Shown here: piece by piece, positions 44,908 to 52,983 of the stretch
Position numbering within the stretch: position 1 is the first letter of the stretch
How the letters are laid out: every line of letters begins with the position of its first letter
Origin: Halomonas sp.
GTDB lineage: Bacteria > Pseudomonadota > Gammaproteobacteria > Pseudomonadales > Halomonadaceae
Reading direction: 5' to 3'
DNA length: 64,000 nt
NCBI RefSeq assembly: GCF_017515565.1
Contig: NZ_JAFWFN010000031.1
Coordinates: 1 to 64,000, forward strand
The notes under the pieces: generated by a model
What the model saw: the letters and a program-made list of their open reading frames with translations, nothing else
What the model was told of the DNA's origin: nothing
The model's database searches: none
Program-made: the position numbers and the translations under genes

Positions 44908-46428
44908 TTAGTCGTCGCTATTCTCTACTTGGGCGTCGGCTTCACGATCAAGCAGGTACTGGGTTAATAACCCGACCGGGCGACCGGTGGCGCCTTTTTG
45001 CTTGCCGGAGTTCCAAGCGGTACCCGCGACATCCAGATGCGCCCAGGGGAAGTGGTCGGCAAAACGCGATAGGAAGCAGGCGGCGGTAATAGTGCCCGCC
45101 GGGCGACCGCCGATGTTGGCCAGATCGGCGAAGTTAGAATCCAGCTGCTCCTGGTACTCATCCCATAGCGGTAGGTGCCAGGCACGATCCCAAGCAGCTT
45201 CGCCGGCGTCTAACAGGTCAAGCGCCAGGTCATCGTCGTTGGAGAGCAGGCCGGTGGCATGATGACCCAGACCAATAATCACGGCGCCGGTTAGGGTGGC
45301 AATATCAATCACACTGGCCGGGGTAAAACGCTCTGCGTAGGTGAGGGCATCGCAAAGCACCAGGCGGCCTTCGGCGTCGGTGTTAAGCACTTCCACCGTT
45401 AACCCTTTGAGGGTTTTGATAATGTCACCGGGCTTAGTGGCGGCACCGTCGGGCATGTTTTCGGCAGCGGCAACAATAAATACCACGTTCAGCTTGGGCT
45501 TGATGGCCAGCACCGCTTTTACGGTGCCAAACACGCTGGCAGCGCCGCCCATATCGAATTTCATTTCGTCCATGCCTTCGCCGGGCTTCAGCGAAATACC
45601 GCCGGTATCAAAAGTGATGCCTTTACCTACCAGTACATGGGGGGCTTCTTCCGGGTTTTCTGCGCCCTGGTACTTCATTACGATCAGCCGCGAAGGTTCT
45701 TGGCTGCCGCGTCCGACTGAAAGCAGTGAGTGCGCGCCAAGGGCTTCCAGCGCCTCCTCATCTAATATCTCCACCTCAAGCGCACCTTGGGAGCCGCGGC
45801 CCAACTGCTCGGCCTGCTCAGCCAAATAGCGTGGTGTGCAGACATTGCCCGGTAGGTTGCCCAGGGTGCGAGTGAGGTTAATGCCCTGACCGATCGCGAT
45901 ACCAAGCGCAGCACCTTGCTTGGCCATGGGCGCTGCATCGGCATCGCTGATAATGAGGTTTAATTTTGCCAGGCTTGGGGCTTTCTGGGGTGACGACTTG
46001 AACCGATCAAAGCGGTAAATTGCTCGCTCCGCCGCTTCAAAGGTTTTGCGTGCTTTCCAGGTTGTGTCACGATCTTCCAGCGGGACATCGGTAAATGCGA
46101 TGCAGGCTTCATCTATAGGTAGCTTGACTAGCGCCGTCAGTGCCGCGTCGAGGGCTTTGATAAACGCCGTTTCCTGGCATTTCTCGCGCTTACCCAGACC
46201 TACCAGCAGCAAGCGCTCGGCACCCAAGCCTGGTGCAAAAGGAATGAGTTGCACATTGCCAAGGGCAGCATCGAAGTCGCCGCGCTCTAATAGCTGGCCA
46301 ATCAGACGCTCACTGGCATCGTCTAATTTGGCGACAGCGGGCAATAAATCGCTACCTTTAAAGACGGGGAGAACGAGGCAAGCCGTTTCGGCTTTGGCTG
46401 GGTTCGCGGTCTGAACGGAAAATTCCAT
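44908..46428 (-). CDS. pepA: Leucyl aminopeptidase
   Basis: A 506-residue M17 metallopeptidase that removes N-terminal residues from peptides. In E. coli the same hexamer also acts as a DNA-binding factor in cer recombination and carAB control. The catalytic domain has GKGITFDTGGISLKPGEGMDEMKFDMGGAA and the M17 signature NTDAEGRLVL near residue 350, which provide the lysine and acidic metal ligands. The gene is divergent from lptF with 133 bases between, the conserved gammaproteobacterial arrangement. Confidence 0.96.
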   Translation of the reverse strand: MEFSVQTANPAKAETACLVLPVFKGSDLLPAVAKLDDASERLIGQLLERGDFDAALGNVQLIPFAPGLGAERLLLVGLGKREKCQETAFIKALDAALTALVKLPIDEACIAFTDVPLEDRDTTWKARKTFEAAERAIYRFDRFKSSPQKAPSLAKLNLIISDADAAPMAKQGAALGIAIGQGINLTRTLGNLPGNVCTPRYLAEQAEQLGRGSQGALEVEILDEEALEALGAHSLLSVGRGSQEPSRLIVMKYQGAENPEEAPHVLVGKGITFDTGGISLKPGEGMDEMKFDMGGAASVFGTVKAVLAIKPKLNVVFIVAAAENMPDGAATKPGDIIKTLKGLTVEVLNTDAEGRLVLCDALTYAERFTPASVIDIATLTGAVIIGLGHHATGLLSNDDDLALDLLDAGEAAWDRAWHLPLWDEYQEQLDSNFADLANIGGRPAGTITAACFLSRFADHFPWAHLDVAGTAWNSGKQKGATGRPVGLLTQYLLDREADAQVENSDD

Positions 46429-46561
46429 GACGTCTCCAACAAGACAAGCATCGAGTGATTCGGGATAATGCCCCGTTACTAGGGTTTTATAACAGTTGGA
46501 TTAGTGTACCCAAGCCATGGGCGCATTGCATGGCAACCTGCACCTTTAGCCGGAGAGTGCG

Positions 46562-47641
46562 TTGATTTTATTTCGGTACTTAACTCGTGAAGTGTTACTG
46601 ACCATGTCTGCTGTGGCCGGTATTCTTCTGTTGGTCATTATGGGCAGTCGCTTCATCCGTTACTTTGCGGATGCCGCCGAGGGCGATATTCCCGTTACCA
46701 TTCTGGGCAGTTTGATGGTTTTTCACCTGCCGGGGTTTATGGAGCTGATACTGCCGCTGTCGTTTTTCCTGGGCATCCTGTTGGCCTATGGCCAGCTCTA
46801 CATGAACAGTGAAATTACTGTGATGGTGGCCTGCGGCATGAGCCCCGCACGGCTTTTACGGGTAACGCTGCTGCCAGCCTCCGTGGTGGCTATGTTGGTT
46901 GGGGTGTGCAGCCTGTGGTTGACGCCCGCTGGCGCATTACTAACCGAAGCGACCCTGGAAGAGCAGCGTAGCCGATTGGATGTTTCGATTTTAGCACCAG
47001 GGCGCTTTCAGGACTTTGGTGGGGGGCGTACAGCCTATATTAGAGATTTTAGTAGTGATGGTAGGCAAATGCAGGATGTGCTGGTTCATGAACAAGCGCA
47101 GCCCAATGCAGAAAGTACCCATAGCTACGTGACCCGTGCTGGGGCAGGCTATCAGGAAACCAACCTCGCTACCGGCAGCCGCTTTTTGGTACTGGAAGAA
47201 GGGGAGCGCTATGGGGTGACGCCAGGGCGGCAAGAGGCCGAGCGTTTAACCTTTGAGCGCTATACGCTGCGCTTGGGGTTAAGCCGCAGCCGCCAGGAGC
47301 TGGATTCACTCGAGTATGCGACTACCTTTGAGCTATGGAGTGACCCCGACCCGCGCGCTCAGGCACAGTTTCAGTGGCGAATAGGCCTACCGTTCATGGT
47401 GTTTATCCTGGCGCTGCTGGCGCAGCCGCTCTCCCGCGTTAATCCTCGGCAAGGACGCTTTGCAAAGCTACTGCCTGCGGTGTTTCTTTATGTCGCCTAT
47501 TTGAGCCTACTGCTGGCCGCCGTGGATGCTATCGGCAGCGGCTCATTGTCAGCGACCATCGGCGTGTGGCCAGTGCACGCGCTATTCTTGGGGCTTGGCT
47601 GTCTGCTGCTATGGCGTTCACAACGTAAGGGGATGCGTTAA
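46562..47641 (+). CDS. lptF: LPS export permease LptF
   Basis: LptF forms, with LptG and LptB, the inner-membrane ABC complex that extracts lipopolysaccharide. The 359-residue protein begins at a TTG (46562) with GGAGAG six bases upstream: MILFRYLTREVLLT. Hydrophobic segments occur near residues 12-32, 55-75, 98-118, 275-290, 305-320 and 333-350. The periplasmic beta-jellyroll between the third and fourth contains GRTAYIRDF. lptG begins on the next base after the stop, so the two are translated together. Confidence 0.95.
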   Translation: MILFRYLTREVLLTMSAVAGILLLVIMGSRFIRYFADAAEGDIPVTILGSLMVFHLPGFMELILPLSFFLGILLAYGQLYMNSEITVMVACGMSPARLLRVTLLPASVVAMLVGVCSLWLTPAGALLTEATLEEQRSRLDVSILAPGRFQDFGGGRTAYIRDFSSDGRQMQDVLVHEQAQPNAESTHSYVTRAGAGYQETNLATGSRFLVLEEGERYGVTPGRQEAERLTFERYTLRLGLSRSRQELDSLEYATTFELWSDPDPRAQAQFQWRIGLPFMVFILALLAQPLSRVNPRQGRFAKLLPAVFLYVAYLSLLLAAVDAIGSGSLSATIGVWPVHALFLGLGCLLLWRSQRKGMR

Positions 47642-48706
47642 ATGGTGTTCGATCGTTTGGATCGCTATATCGCTCGCAATGTCCTGGCCGCCATTATTGT
47701 GGTGCAGATTGTGCTGCTGGGGCTGGATATCACCATTGCTTACATAGGGGACTTAAGCGATACCCAGGGTGATTACACCGCTTTCGACGTGCTGCTCTAT
47801 TTAGGTATGCGCTTGCCCTGGCGGTTTTACCAATACGCTCCTGTGGCGGTGCTAATTGGCGCACTGATTGGCCTCGGCAGCATGGCGTCAAGCAATGAGC
47901 TGACGGTGATGCGGGCGGCTGGGCGCTCTCTGGCCCGTATTGTGTGGGGGGTAATGAAACCAGTTTTGCTGGTGGTCGTGGTGGTTCTGTTGATTGCCGA
48001 ATTTGTCACGCCCCGCACCGAGCAGTTTGCCGAGGCGTGGCGTTTAGAGCAGCGCCAGGGTGAGGGGGCAATGCTCACCAGCCGAAGCGGGTGGCAATTT
48101 GAAGGCGATAGTGTGTATCGCTTTGGTGCAATCCGCGCGGATAATGTGGTGCTGGACTTAACCCGCTACCGCTTTGACGAACGCCGCCTTATCGAAGCTA
48201 CCCATGCCCAGCGTGCCCATTGGGAAGGGGGGGAGTGGCAGTTAGAAAACATCACCACAACACGTATTTTTGATGATCGTACAGCCTCGACGTTCCAGGC
48301 GCAGGCCAGTTGGGAGACCGCATTTACACCGACCCAGCTAGAGCGACTTTTGCGCGACATTCAAAGCCAGGCACCCAGTGAGCTGTGGGCTTATGCCAAT
48401 TTCTTGGAAAGCCAGGGGCTACAGGCTGACCAGCCGCTACTCTACTTCTGGCAAAAAATACTTATGCCGCTCACCATGGGCTCGTTGGTATTGATTGCCG
48501 CCTCCTTTGTTTTTGGCCCGCTGCGAACGGTGGCCGCGGGTACCCGCGTGTTCTACGGGGTAGTGACGGGGTTGATCTTTAAATACGTGCAAGATCTGTT
48601 AGCGCCCGCATCGACGATTTTTGGTTTCTCACCGGTATGGGCGGTATTGGTGCCCACACTTGCCTGCGCAATCGTGGGCGTCTATTTTCTGCGCCGAAAC
48701 GGCTAA
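47642..48706 (+). CDS. lptG: LPS export permease LptG
   Basis: The partner of LptF, 354 residues. It has three N-terminal membrane segments (LDRYIARNVLAAIIVVQIVLLGLDI onwards), a periplasmic domain (about residues 120-270), and three C-terminal segments ending VYFLRRNG. YLGMRLPWRFYQYAPVAVLIGALIGLGSMASSNELTVMRAAG is the characteristic N-terminal part, whose cytoplasmic coupling loop contacts LptB. It starts immediately after lptF. Confidence 0.95.
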   Translation: MVFDRLDRYIARNVLAAIIVVQIVLLGLDITIAYIGDLSDTQGDYTAFDVLLYLGMRLPWRFYQYAPVAVLIGALIGLGSMASSNELTVMRAAGRSLARIVWGVMKPVLLVVVVVLLIAEFVTPRTEQFAEAWRLEQRQGEGAMLTSRSGWQFEGDSVYRFGAIRADNVVLDLTRYRFDERRLIEATHAQRAHWEGGEWQLENITTTRIFDDRTASTFQAQASWETAFTPTQLERLLRDIQSQAPSELWAYANFLESQGLQADQPLLYFWQKILMPLTMGSLVLIAASFVFGPLRTVAAGTRVFYGVVTGLIFKYVQDLLAPASTIFGFSPVWAVLVPTLACAIVGVYFLRRNG

Positions 48707-48729
48707 TCCTTAGTTAAGAAGAGATTTAC

Positions 48730-49203
48730 ATGGCTCAACGACGTTTAACGCAGCTTGATAGCACGTGGCCTGCCGCTCTACCGCGGCGTTTGGGAGCGAT
48801 GATTTACGATGGTTTTTTAGTCGCGGCTATCTGGATCAGTATTACAGTGGCTCATGTGGCATTTTTCCGCTTTGTGCTTGGCCAAAATGCCGAGCAAATT
48901 GGTGTGAGTGCTTTAGAGGTATGGAGCTTAAGAGCGCTGCTCGTGCTGTCTGCGATGGCATTTTTTACCTTTTCGTGGACGCGTGGCGGTATGACGTTAG
49001 GCATGCAAACGTGGCGCTTACGCGTACAAACGGTTGATGGCTATACGATTACGCCGATGCAAAGTGTGATTCGCTGCTTAACCGGTTGGCTATCGCTGGC
49101 TGCTTTTGGGCTAGGTTACTGGTGGGTCTTGTTTGATCGGCAGCGTAGAAGTTGGCCAGATATCGCCTCTAATACGCAAACTGTCGTGTTACCGAAAAAA
49201 TAA
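48730..49203 (+). CDS. RDD family membrane protein
   Basis: A 157-residue protein with three hydrophobic segments (about residues 27-48, 65-85, 110-130). The RDD pattern begins PRRLGAMIYDGFLVAAIW and continues with WTRGGMTLGMQTWRLRVQT. The gene is 23 bases after lptG and may share its transcript. Some RDD proteins have been linked to ion exchange, but the function is generally unknown. The C-terminus ends in a short basic tail. Confidence 0.85.
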   Translation: MAQRRLTQLDSTWPAALPRRLGAMIYDGFLVAAIWISITVAHVAFFRFVLGQNAEQIGVSALEVWSLRALLVLSAMAFFTFSWTRGGMTLGMQTWRLRVQTVDGYTITPMQSVIRCLTGWLSLAAFGLGYWWVLFDRQRRSWPDIASNTQTVVLPKK

Positions 49204-49303
49204 TGGCAACGCCTGTTTTGCTAAAAATGTTGCTGCGCCAAGGCGTTATCGTATGGTTCATTTTTATTAAGACGAATGGATACCAAAAAGCATCCATTTC
49301 TAC

Positions 49304-49338
49304 TTGAAAAGATGTATGCGAATCATTTACATTCATCT
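49304..49338 (+). promoter_or_regulatory. Fur-type iron-responsive promoter of bfd
   Basis: TTGAAA (49304-49309) and TTACAT (49327-49332) are spaced by 17 bases. The -10 is covered by an AT-rich dyad (ATGCGAATCATTTACATTCAT, about 49316-49336; reverse strand AATGTAAATGATTCGCA) that resembles a Fur box. Repression of bfd by Fur when iron is plentiful matches its known control in E. coli and Pseudomonas. Confidence 0.6.
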
Positions 49339-49361
49339 CATGACTTTTATGAGGTGTCGCC

Positions 49362-49568
49362 ATGTACGTATGTGTGTGCAAGGGAGTTACCGACCATCAA
49401 ATTCGCCAGCAAGTTAGCGACGGAGCGCGCAGCTGGAGAGAAGTGCGCGAAGCCACAGGTTGCGCTACCCAGTGCGGCAAATGCGCTTGCTACGCAAAAT
49501 CTCTGACCCGTGAAGCGGTACAAACGGCTCGTTATGAAGCCGATATGGGCCTTGCCTACGCTGTGTGA
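49362..49568 (+). CDS. bfd: Bacterioferritin-associated ferredoxin
   Basis: Bfd is a small [2Fe-2S] protein that passes electrons to bacterioferritin to release stored iron. The 68-residue protein has the BFD-type cysteines in MYVCVCKGVTDHQI (Cys4, Cys6) and TQCGKCACYA, and the length is right. A GAGGTG site precedes the ATG. A Fur-type promoter is directly upstream and bfr is the next gene. An overlapping frame starting at 49276 is a shadow of this one. Confidence 0.95.
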   Translation: MYVCVCKGVTDHQIRQQVSDGARSWREVREATGCATQCGKCACYAKSLTREAVQTARYEADMGLAYAV

Positions 49569-49702
49569 CGCGAATCACTATTATTAGGGTTATAGTTAGC
49601 AAATATATGATTTATTTTAGTTTTTAATCGACTTCGCTATACTCCCATTCACATTGGGAGTAAGCCACTGCATGACCTATACTCCTAGATTAACGTTTAA
49701 GA

Positions 49703-49733
49703 CAGTACTTAAAGCGCTGTTTTTTAAGTACTG
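49703..49733. promoter_or_regulatory. 11-bp perfect inverted repeat in the bfr upstream region
   Basis: CAGTACTTAAA (49703-49713) and TTTAAGTACTG (49723-49733) flank nine bases, 36 bases before the bfr ATG. It lacks a following U-run. It could be an operator or a hairpin in the bfr 5' untranslated region. A TATACT-like -10 lies further upstream near 49640. Confidence 0.55.
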
Positions 49734-49768
49734 CATTTTAAGAACTGTACGCTAAGAAAGGTGACGTC

Positions 49769-50254
49769 ATGAAAGGTGATCCTAAGGTCATTCAGCATCT
49801 CAATATCGCCCTCGGCAACGAGCTGGTAGCCATTAATCAATATTTTTTGCATGCCAAAATGTACAAAGATTGGGGCTTTAAAGAGCTTGCCAAGTGGGAG
49901 TACGACGAGTCTATTGAAGAGATGCAGCACGCCGATAAATTGATCGAGCGTATTCTGTTCCTTGAAGGTATTCCCAATCTTCAGGATCTAGGCAAACTGC
50001 ATATTGGCGAAAACGTTAAAGAAATGCTCGAGAGCGATCTGAAAATCGAGCACGACGGTCGCAAGGACTACATCGAAGCGATTACCTATTGTGAAAGCGT
50101 CAAAGATTACGTGACGCGTGACCTGCTGCGCGACCTGCTGGCCGATGAAGAAGGTCATATCGACCATATTGAAACGCAGCTTGGTTTAATCGATAAAGTT
50201 GGTCTTCAAAACTACCTGCAAAAACACATGCAGTTGGCTACAGACGAAGAGTAA
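49769..50254 (+). CDS. bfr: Bacterioferritin
   Basis: Bfr forms a 24-subunit shell with haem at subunit interfaces and stores iron as a ferric mineral. The 161-residue protein aligns with E. coli Bfr from [12 protein letters not shown] onward. The haem ligand is Met52 (in EEMQHAD), and the ferroxidase ligands Glu18, Glu51 and His54 are present, with Glu94 and a C-terminal EEGH (Glu127, His130) as expected. It is therefore a haem-binding, catalytically complete subunit. Its gene follows bfd after 200 bases and a separate upstream region, so it may be regulated independently of bfd. Confidence 0.96.
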   Translation: MKGDPKVIQHLNIALGNELVAINQYFLHAKMYKDWGFKELAKWEYDESIEEMQHADKLIERILFLEGIPNLQDLGKLHIGENVKEMLESDLKIEHDGRKDYIEAITYCESVKDYVTRDLLRDLLADEEGHIDHIETQLGLIDKVGLQNYLQKHMQLATDEE

Positions 50255-50272
50255 TTTACGCACTTTTCAGTA

Positions 50273-50307
50273 AAACGGGCAGCCTAATGGCTGCCCGTTT
50301 CGCTTTT
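50273..50307. terminator. Bidirectional intrinsic terminator between bfr and sodC
   Basis: AAACGGGCAGCC (50273-50284) pairs perfectly with GGCTGCCCGTTT (50289-50300) around TAAT. CGCTTTT follows on the plus strand. It sits between convergent genes and probably ends both. Confidence 0.85.
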
Positions 50308-50334
50308 CTACGGCTTTTAATTGGGTTCCGCTTG

Positions 50335-50886
50335 TTAAGACTCAATAACGCCGCAGGCCATACGCGCTCCGCCACCGCCAAGATGCGGCTCATCATCGTA
50401 GGTATCGCCGCCTTCATGAATGATCAGGCTACGGCCCGACATGTCGTCCATGCTTAAGCGTGGTGCCAACACGGGTAGGTTGGCTTCGCCATCGTCGTTA
50501 ACGGTGAGTACCGGTAGATCGCCAAGATGCCCTTCACCATAGGGGCCCTGGTGAGTATCCGACTCTTCGGGGTCATAGTGACCACCCGCCGATAGGGCAG
50601 CCGTGGTTTCGCCCGCGTCATTTTCAGCCGGTTCGCAGCTGGCGTTTTGGTGTAAGTGGAAACCATACACCCCAGGTTCAAGGTCGCTTAGTGACGGGGT
50701 CAGCAGTAAACCGTGCTCGGTATGCTCTATGGTAACGGTGCCAATGGAGTCTTCAATACCGTCGGTGCTGACTTTGTTCATCTCCACCTCAAGGTTCTCA
50801 CTAGCATGTGCCGCTGACGTGGCGAGCAGTAATGAGGCAGCAATGGCGGTAAGCGATGTTGAAGAGCGTATAGTTGAATAGCTCAT
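50335..50886 (-). CDS. sodC: Periplasmic Cu/Zn superoxide dismutase
   Basis: A 183-residue exported enzyme that dismutates superoxide. The signal peptide is about residues 1-29 (ends SAAHA). The metal ligands appear as GFHLHQNASCEP (two copper histidines and the disulfide cysteine), GGHYDPE with the later HQGPYGEGHLGD (bridging and zinc histidines, then the zinc aspartate), and SLIIHEGGDTYDDEP (last copper histidine). LGGGGARMACGVI carries the second disulfide cysteine. The enzyme looks complete. Confidence 0.95.
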   Translation of the reverse strand: MSYSTIRSSTSLTAIAASLLLATSAAHASENLEVEMNKVSTDGIEDSIGTVTIEHTEHGLLLTPSLSDLEPGVYGFHLHQNASCEPAENDAGETTAALSAGGHYDPEESDTHQGPYGEGHLGDLPVLTVNDDGEANLPVLAPRLSMDDMSGRSLIIHEGGDTYDDEPHLGGGGARMACGVIES

Positions 50887-51091
50887 GAAAACTTCTCCTT
50901 CCTAATCCATGGAAACGCGATGTTAGCGTTGCTTATTTAAAGTAGCTGCCAGCGAACAACTCTGCCAGCCAACCGATTGATGACATCTTAAGGCCCAGCC
51001 GCGACAATAGCGTCCTGTTTAGATTGTGAGCGACGGCTCATTAACTACTTATTCATTAGCCATTATTTATTAGCAATTGCCGGGGAGCGTT

Positions 51092-51865
51092 ATGACGCCA
51101 CTCAACATCCTCTATCAGGATGAGTATCTGGTGGCGGTGCATAAGCCGTCAGGGCTTTTAGTGCATCGCTCGGCGTTGGCGCGTGGCGAAACTGAGTTTT
51201 TACTCCAGCGTTTGCGGGATCAGCTCGGCAAACGGGTTTACCCCGTTCATCGGCTGGACCGGCCGACGTCGGGCGTTATCGTATTTGCGCTCTCTTCAAC
51301 GGTGGCTGGCCTGCTCAGTGAGGCGTTTAGTGAGCGCCAAGTGGAGAAGCGCTACCTGGCGGTAGTGCGCGGTAAAGCGCCGGAGAGCGAACGTTTGGAT
51401 TACCCATTGCGGGAAGAGGACGGCACACGACCCAAGGCGGAAATGCCCGCCATGCCCGCAATGACCGATATACGTCGCCTGGATAGCGTCGAACTACCGG
51501 TGCAGGTAGATCGCTACCAAGTCGCGCGCTACTCGCTGGTGGAGGCGCGACCACTGACTGGTCGCCGCCACCAAATTCGCCGCCACCTTTCCCGGCGGGG
51601 CTACCCGATTATTGGCGATGCCAAGCACGGCAAAAGTGTTCACAACCGATTTTTCGCCGAACAGCTAGGGGCGCCGCGTTTACTGCTGGCGGCTACCTAC
51701 TTGGCCTTCGATCATCCGCTGCTCGATAAGCGCGTACAATTAAGCTGCGCTCTGGATGACACTATGACCGCGCTGTTTAATCACCTTGGCTGGGCGGGGC
51801 ATTTGCCGCTGGATAGTATTCGTACGCCGCCGCAGAAAACGCCTTCGGCCCTGCAAGCACTATGA
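51092..51865 (+). CDS. truC: tRNA pseudouridine(65) synthase
   Basis: TruC makes pseudouridine 65 in certain tRNAs. The 257-residue RluA-family protein has the catalytic segment VHRLDRPTSGVIVFAL (aspartate near residue 54) and the ARPLTGRRHQIRRHLSRRGYPIIGD motif. Its start, LNILYQDEYLVAVHKPSGLLVHRS, is the TruC pattern. The ATG at 51092 has GGGGAG upstream, and the in-frame start at 51077 is rejected. It overlaps tcdA by four bases (ATGA), so the three genes truC, tcdA and DUF1653 form one coupled unit. Confidence 0.92.
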   Translation: MTPLNILYQDEYLVAVHKPSGLLVHRSALARGETEFLLQRLRDQLGKRVYPVHRLDRPTSGVIVFALSSTVAGLLSEAFSERQVEKRYLAVVRGKAPESERLDYPLREEDGTRPKAEMPAMPAMTDIRRLDSVELPVQVDRYQVARYSLVEARPLTGRRHQIRRHLSRRGYPIIGDAKHGKSVHNRFFAEQLGAPRLLLAATYLAFDHPLLDKRVQLSCALDDTMTALFNHLGWAGHLPLDSIRTPPQKTPSALQAL

Positions 51866-52740
51866 GTGAGTCTATTTCTATGCCCGCAGCTGAACCTTCC
51901 AACGAGCCAATTCCAGTCTCAGGGGATTACGACTTTCGCTTTGGCGGGATTCGCCGCCTTTACGGCCAGCGTGCTGCCAACGCATTTCGTCATGCCCATG
52001 TGGTGGTGGTGGGTGTTGGCGGGGTAGGGAGCTGGACGGTGGAAGCGCTGGCGCGCTCGGGCATTGGCAAGCTAACGCTAATCGATTTAGACGATGTCTG
52101 CGTTTCTAACGTGAATCGTCAGCTCCATGCGCTAGATGGCACCATTGGCCAGCCCAAGGTTGATGTGCTTGCTGAACGCTGCCGATTGATTGCTCCCGAG
52201 ATTGAGATTGTGGCCGACACCGCCTTCGTCACACCCACCAACTTGGCTGAGCGAATTCCCGACGATGCCGACCACGTTGTGGATGCTATCGACAGCGTGA
52301 TTGCTAAGGCCGCGCTGATTGCTTGGTGCAAGCGACGCAAAATACCGATTACCGTCACCGGCGCGGCGGGTGGGCAAACCGACCCGACGCGTATTCAAGT
52401 CGCGGATCTTACCCGCACCGAACACGACCCGCTGCTCTCCAAAGTGCGCTCGCGGCTGCGCCGGGATTACGGCTTCTCCCGCAACCCCAAGCGGCGCTTT
52501 TCGGTAGAGTGCGTCTACTCCGACGAGCAGTTGATATACCCTAGCGGTGATGGCGAGGTATGCCTGCAAAAGCCCGGCAGCGGTGACGCCACGCGTTTGG
52601 ATTGCGCCTCCGGCTTCGGTGCTGCCACCTTCCTGACCGGCACCTTTGGTTTTGTCGCCGCGTCAAAGGTGCTAGAGCGACTCGCTAAAAAAGCCAACCA
52701 GCTAGCTGCTACAAACGCACCTCAAGAGGAGAACCAATGA
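51862..52740 (+). CDS. tcdA: tRNA threonylcarbamoyladenosine dehydratase (TcdA/CsdL)
   Basis: TcdA uses ATP to cyclise the N6-threonylcarbamoyl group of tRNA adenosine 37 into the hydantoin ct6A. The 292-residue E1-like protein has the ATP-binding HVVVVGVGGVGSWTVEALARSG, the RRLYGQRAANAFRHA entry helix, DLDDVCVSNVNRQLHA, and the later segment RRDYGFSRNPKRRFSVECVYSDE. A C-terminal extension of about 20 residues is Ala/Asn/Gln rich. It overlaps both neighbours by four bases. Confidence 0.94.
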   Translation: MSESISMPAAEPSNEPIPVSGDYDFRFGGIRRLYGQRAANAFRHAHVVVVGVGGVGSWTVEALARSGIGKLTLIDLDDVCVSNVNRQLHALDGTIGQPKVDVLAERCRLIAPEIEIVADTAFVTPTNLAERIPDDADHVVDAIDSVIAKAALIAWCKRRKIPITVTGAAGGQTDPTRIQVADLTRTEHDPLLSKVRSRLRRDYGFSRNPKRRFSVECVYSDEQLIYPSGDGEVCLQKPGSGDATRLDCASGFGAATFLTGTFGFVAASKVLERLAKKANQLAATNAPQEENQ

Positions 52741-52955
52741 GCACCCCCGTTCCCGGTATTTATCGCCACTACAAAGGCAGCCTCTACGAAGTGCTCGGCA
52801 CCGCCCAGCACAGTGAAAGCGAAGAGCATGTCGTGGTCTATCGCGCCCTATACGGCGAATATGGCCTCTGGACGCGCCCGCTTGAGATGTTTACGGAAAC
52901 CATCATCAAAGAGGGGCACACCCAGGCGCGCTTTGCGTTGGAGAAGGCGTTTTAA
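52737..52955 (+). CDS. DUF1653 domain protein
   Basis: A 72-residue protein consisting of one DUF1653 domain. It runs GIYRHYKGSLYEVLGTAQHSE, then VVVYRALYGEYGLWTRPLEMF. Function is unknown; the fold is a small beta-barrel found alone or fused to other enzymes. It starts inside the tcdA stop (ATGA), so it is co-translated with the tRNA-modification genes, which may hint at a related role. Confidence 0.88.
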   Translation: MSTPVPGIYRHYKGSLYEVLGTAQHSESEEHVVVYRALYGEYGLWTRPLEMFTETIIKEGHTQARFALEKAF

Positions 52956-52983
52956 GCCTCTGCCTTATTAATTAGGATCTGTT

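Noticed and set aside
49276-49506. ORF of 76 codons overlapping bfd in another frame
   Set aside because: bfd has the conserved cysteines, correct length and a good ribosome-binding site; this frame has none of these.
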